Made by a program: the position numbers and the translations under genes. Positions 61,349-64,000 of a DNA stretch of 64,000 nt are shown one piece after another. Below the pieces are notes generated by a model. It was not told the origin of the DNA. It saw nothing but the letters and a program-made list of their open reading frames with translations, and did not search any database. Positions within the stretch are counted from its first letter, which is position 1, and each line of letters starts with the position of its first letter. Source of the DNA: JBBWZH01 sp035544115 (GTDB taxonomy: Bacteria > Actinomycetota > Actinomycetes > Mycobacteriales > CADCTP01); contig OY970235.1 of NCBI GenBank assembly GCA_963714145.1, positions 3,720,001-3,784,000 on the forward strand. Reading direction: 5' to 3'.

Positions 61349-62403
61349 CCCTCGTCGCTCGGGAAGGTGGTGCCGCAGTGCCCGGACAGCGCCCGCTGGT
61401 CTCGGTGATCGTGCCGAACTACAACTACAGCCGGACCCTGCGGCTCTGCCTCGCCGCCCTGCGGCAGCAGACCTACAGCCCGCTGGAGATCCTCGTCGTC
61501 GACGACCGCAGCACCGACGACTCGCTCACCGTCGCCCGGTCCTTCGACGTCACCGTCCTGCAGCCGGAGACCAACGGCGGCGTCTCCCGGGCCCGCAACC
61601 TCGGCGCCAGCCACGCCACCGGCGAGATCCTCTTCTTCCTCGACTCCGACGTCGCGCTCGCTCCCGACGCGGTCGCCAGCGCCGTCGCCGTGCTCGACGC
61701 CGACCCCGCGATCGGCGCCGTCTGCGGCAACTACGACCCCGAACCGCTCATCCGCGACAGCCTCATCGAGGAGTACCGCAACTTCCACCAGCACTTCTGG
61801 ATCGGCGCGCTGGAAGGCCAGCTGCACGGGTTCGTCCCGACCGCGATCCTCGCCGTCCGCGCCCGGGTGTTCGCCGAGGTCGGGCCGTTCAACCCCAAGC
61901 TGCGGGACACCGAGAGCGCCGAGTACGGCAACCGCCTGTCCGAGCGGTACGACGTGCGGCTGTCCAACGCGATCCGCGGCCGGCACGACAACGACGACAC
62001 GCTGCGGCTGGTGCTGCGCAAGGTGTTCACCCGGTCCCGGACCCAGTTCGCGCTGTTCGTCAAGGACCGCGAGGTCAGCCGGGCGGTCGCCAGTTCGCCG
62101 GCCCGGGCCGCGCTGGCCGCGGCGCTGGCGGTCGCGGCGGTGCCGGCGCCGCTGCTGCTCGGCCCGGCCGCGGCGGTGCTCCCGGCGGGCCTGCTGGCGG
62201 TCGCGCTGCGCTGCGACGCACCGCTCTACCGGGCCGCGCGACGCTACCGCGGCCGGGCCTTCGCGGTGTTCTGCATGGGGATGCACACGCTGGTCAACCT
62301 GACGATCGCGGCCGGCTGCGCGGCCGGGCTGCTGCAGTGGTGGTCCTCGGCGGCCTACCGGACGCTGCACGACCCGGTGCCCCCGCCGACGGAGGCCGCA
62401 TGA
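61345..62403 (+). CDS. family 2 glycosyltransferase, membrane-attached (3 of 3)
   Basis: A 352-residue paralogue: VSVIVPNYNYSRTLRLCLAA, VVDDRSTDDSLT, DxD in FFLDSDVALAPD, DTESAEYGNRLSERYD, and C-terminal helices (AALAAALAVAAVPAPLLLG; MGMHTLVNLTIAAGCAAG). The ATG at 61345 overlaps the previous stop; the GTG at 61378, with GGAAGGTGG before it, is an alternative start that would remove 11 residues. The stop overlaps the EEP gene start (ATGA). Confidence 0.86.
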   Translation: MTLVAREGGAAVPGQRPLVSVIVPNYNYSRTLRLCLAALRQQTYSPLEILVVDDRSTDDSLTVARSFDVTVLQPETNGGVSRARNLGASHATGEILFFLDSDVALAPDAVASAVAVLDADPAIGAVCGNYDPEPLIRDSLIEEYRNFHQHFWIGALEGQLHGFVPTAILAVRARVFAEVGPFNPKLRDTESAEYGNRLSERYDVRLSNAIRGRHDNDDTLRLVLRKVFTRSRTQFALFVKDREVSRAVASSPARAALAAALAVAAVPAPLLLGPAAAVLPAGLLAVALRCDAPLYRAARRYRGRAFAVFCMGMHTLVNLTIAAGCAAGLLQWWSSAAYRTLHDPVPPPTEAA

Positions 62404-63728
62404 ACCCGCCGCGGGCCGGCGGTCCGGTCACCGCACCCGCCGAACACCCGGCCGCCCCGGACGGACCAGCCGGCCCGGCTCGGCCGGACGGCCCGGAACA
62501 GACAGGCGACCCGGGACAGCCGGACCGGCCGGCACAGTCGGACCGGCCGGAACCGTCGGACGGGCTGGCACAGCTGAACGGGCCGGGACAGTCGGACGGG
62601 CCGGCACAGACAGGCGACCCGGAGGCCGGCGGGGTGGCGCCGGCAGGGCGGCCGCGGTTGCGGCGGCGGGCCCGGCTGCTGCTCGGGGTGAGCCTGGCGT
62701 GGCTGCTGTACGTCCCGACGCACCTGCTGCTCAGCGGCCGGTGGTGGGTGTGGGCGATCCCGGACCTGCTCCCACCGCTGACGTTCCTCGCCGTGCCGCT
62801 GCTGCTGCTCGCGGCGGCGCCGCTGGCCCGCCCGGCCGGCCGGTGGGTCGCGGCGGCGGCGGTGCTCACGCTGGTGCTGGGCGCCGGCCTGGCCGGGCTC
62901 AACCCGCGCGCCCTGGTCGGCGGCGGGGACGGTCCGGCGCCGGCCGGGGCGCTGCGGGTGCTGTCCTGGAACACCGGCGTCTGGGACCACGGCGACGACC
63001 CGGACCACTTCTACGGCTTCCTGCGGGCCCAGCGCGCCGACGTCTACCTGCTGCAGGAGTACGAGCCGCCGCACAGCGGTGGCCGCGCCGGCGGCACCGC
63101 CGAGCAGCGGGCCGCCGAGGTGGCCGCCGACGTGGCCACGCTGCGCCGCAACTTTCCCGGCTTCTCGGTGATCGTCCGCGGCGAGCTGGTCACGCTGACC
63201 CGGCTGCCGATCGTGACCACCACCGCGCTGCCGGCCGAGCTTCCCGGCGCGGACTGGCGCACCGTCTACGAGCGGTCGAAGGCGCTGCGCACCGACGTCC
63301 GGGTGGGCGGCCGCACGGTGTCCATCTACAACGTCCACATCCCGATCCAGATCGGGCTCGGCCGCAGCGCGTTCAGCACCGCGACCAGGGACCGGTTCGC
63401 CGACCGCCGCCGGCAGTACCGGGCGCTGGCCGACGACATCGCCGGCAACCCGAACCCGGTGCTGGTCGCCGGGGACTTCAACACCAGCCCGTCGATGGGC
63501 GAACTGCGCACCCTGCGCGGGCGGCTGCGCGACGCGATCCGGGCCGACGGCGCGCTCATCCCGACGTCCTGGCCGGTGGGTGTGCCGGTGCTGCCGCGGC
63601 TGTGGCGGCTGGACTGGGCGCTGGCCACGCCGTCCGTGGCGGTGCACGAATACGCCCGGCTCGACCCGCAGGGGATGTCCGACCACCGCGCGGACCGGCT
63701 CACCATCTCGCTGCGGGACGCCGGATGA
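62400..63728 (+). CDS. membrane-anchored EEP-family protein, paralogue of the one at 43045
   Basis: A 442-residue protein. Residues 1-85 are a low-complexity Pro/Asp/Gly/Gln tract; then come membrane helices (LLLGVSLAWLLYVPTHLLLS) and the EEP domain: VLSWNTGVWDHGDDPDHF, DVYLLQEYEPPHS, NVHIPIQ, LVAGDFNTSPSM, LWRLDWALA and a terminal GMSDHRAD with the catalytic His. Motif order and spacing match the protein at 43045-44328, including the RLWRLDW segment. The ATG overlaps the preceding stop. In this operon it could release a lipid phosphate. Confidence 0.83.
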   Translation: MNPPRAGGPVTAPAEHPAAPDGPAGPARPDGPEQTGDPGQPDRPAQSDRPEPSDGLAQLNGPGQSDGPAQTGDPEAGGVAPAGRPRLRRRARLLLGVSLAWLLYVPTHLLLSGRWWVWAIPDLLPPLTFLAVPLLLLAAAPLARPAGRWVAAAAVLTLVLGAGLAGLNPRALVGGGDGPAPAGALRVLSWNTGVWDHGDDPDHFYGFLRAQRADVYLLQEYEPPHSGGRAGGTAEQRAAEVAADVATLRRNFPGFSVIVRGELVTLTRLPIVTTTALPAELPGADWRTVYERSKALRTDVRVGGRTVSIYNVHIPIQIGLGRSAFSTATRDRFADRRRQYRALADDIAGNPNPVLVAGDFNTSPSMGELRTLRGRLRDAIRADGALIPTSWPVGVPVLPRLWRLDWALATPSVAVHEYARLDPQGMSDHRADRLTISLRDAG

Positions 63729-64000
63729 CCGCCCGGCGGGCGCTGCGGATCGCCTGCTACCCGCTGGTGGTCGGGTTGCTCGGCTGGCAGGTGTGGCGGG
63801 TGCGGGCCGGCCTGGCCGACAGCCTGCGCACCGTCGGGCCGACCCGGGTCGCGGTCTGCATGGCGCTGACCTCGGTGGCCTGGATCCCCGGGTTCTTCTC
63901 CTGGCGGCTGGTGCTGGCCGGCCTCGGCACCCGGCTGCCGGTGCCGGTGGCGTACCGGATGCGGTTCCTCGCCATGCTCACCAACTACCTGCCCGGTGGC
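63725..64000 (+). CDS. flippase-like membrane protein, 5' part only
   Basis: The ATG overlaps the EEP stop (ATGA at 63725) and the frame runs off the window end after 92 codons. The visible sequence has two or three hydrophobic helices (IACYPLVVGLLGWQVW; VAVCMALTSVAWIPGFFSW) and ends at RMRFLAMLTNYLPGG, which matches the KYLPG segment of the YbhN/LPG-synthase TM family seen in the protein at 40039-41040. It probably handles the lipid-linked product of this operon. Confidence 0.75.
   Translation, partial: MTARRALRIACYPLVVGLLGWQVWRVRAGLADSLRTVGPTRVAVCMALTSVAWIPGFFSWRLVLAGLGTRLPVPVAYRMRFLAMLTNYLPGG

Overview
The window is 64 kb of very GC-rich DNA with near-saturated GC at third codon positions, many GTG starts, twin-arginine signals, SARP/AfsR-type regulators, AfsR-like NB-ARC/TPR proteins and a UbiA/GT2/flippase polyprenyl-sugar locus. 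This points to a filamentous actinomycete, most plausibly a member of the Micromonosporaceae (Actinoplanes-like). That placement is inference from style and gene content; no rRNA or housekeeping marker is present. No tRNA, rRNA, insertion sequence or CRISPR array was seen.

Layout. 1-8.7 kb: end of a secreted protein gene, a radical SAM protein with an AfsR-type regulator behind it, a 53-residue secreted peptide, a Tat-type secreted protein, a small monooxygenase and a glycosyltransferase. 8.8-14.6 kb: a coupled minus-strand operon (Acg-type nitroreductase, membrane protein, FAD monooxygenase) with a small stress-type protein and a MalT-like LuxR regulator broken by a one-base frameshift; a 34-bp element occurs in front of two of these genes. 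14.8-18.4 kb: acetyltransferase, hydrolase, a Cys-rich secreted protein and a stand-alone condensation-domain protein. 18.5-27 kb: a tandem duplication of a 1,300-residue secreted enzyme (lytic transglycosylase-like, golvesin-like and SGNH hydrolase domains), followed by a membrane-anchored partner.

27.2-34 kb is the most unusual part. A minus-strand, translationally coupled operon (PqqD/M50 protease, TPR protein, flavin reductase) is preceded by an unannotated 26-residue peptide gene whose product ends in a Cys-rich tail (SACAYYCPCCG). A SARP regulator is divergent from it, with 11-bp-spaced direct repeats between them. This looks like an uncharacterised RiPP locus. It carries a 16-bp tandem array between the peptide and the protease gene. 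Behind the SARP lies a 1.3-kb non-coding array in which GTGA/TCAC motifs recur every 20-21 bp in alternating orientation blocks.

34-46.5 kb: cell-surface and secreted proteins (secreted lipase, Cys-rich protein, an LPTTG-anchored multi-repeat protein), then a flippase-like protein, two methyltransferases, an endonuclease/exonuclease/phosphatase-family membrane protein, the 3' remnant of a UbiA gene, and another SARP. 46.6-55.4 kb: a greatly enlarged GlmS-like protein and a MacB/FtsX-type ABC exporter operon. 55.6-64 kb: an operon behind a perfect LacI-type operator (class III aminotransferase, epimerase, UbiA prenyltransferase, three GT2 glycosyltransferases, EEP-family protein, flippase), suggesting synthesis and export of a polyprenyl-linked amino sugar. 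Its UbiA, EEP and flippase genes repeat the content of the 40-44.5 kb block.
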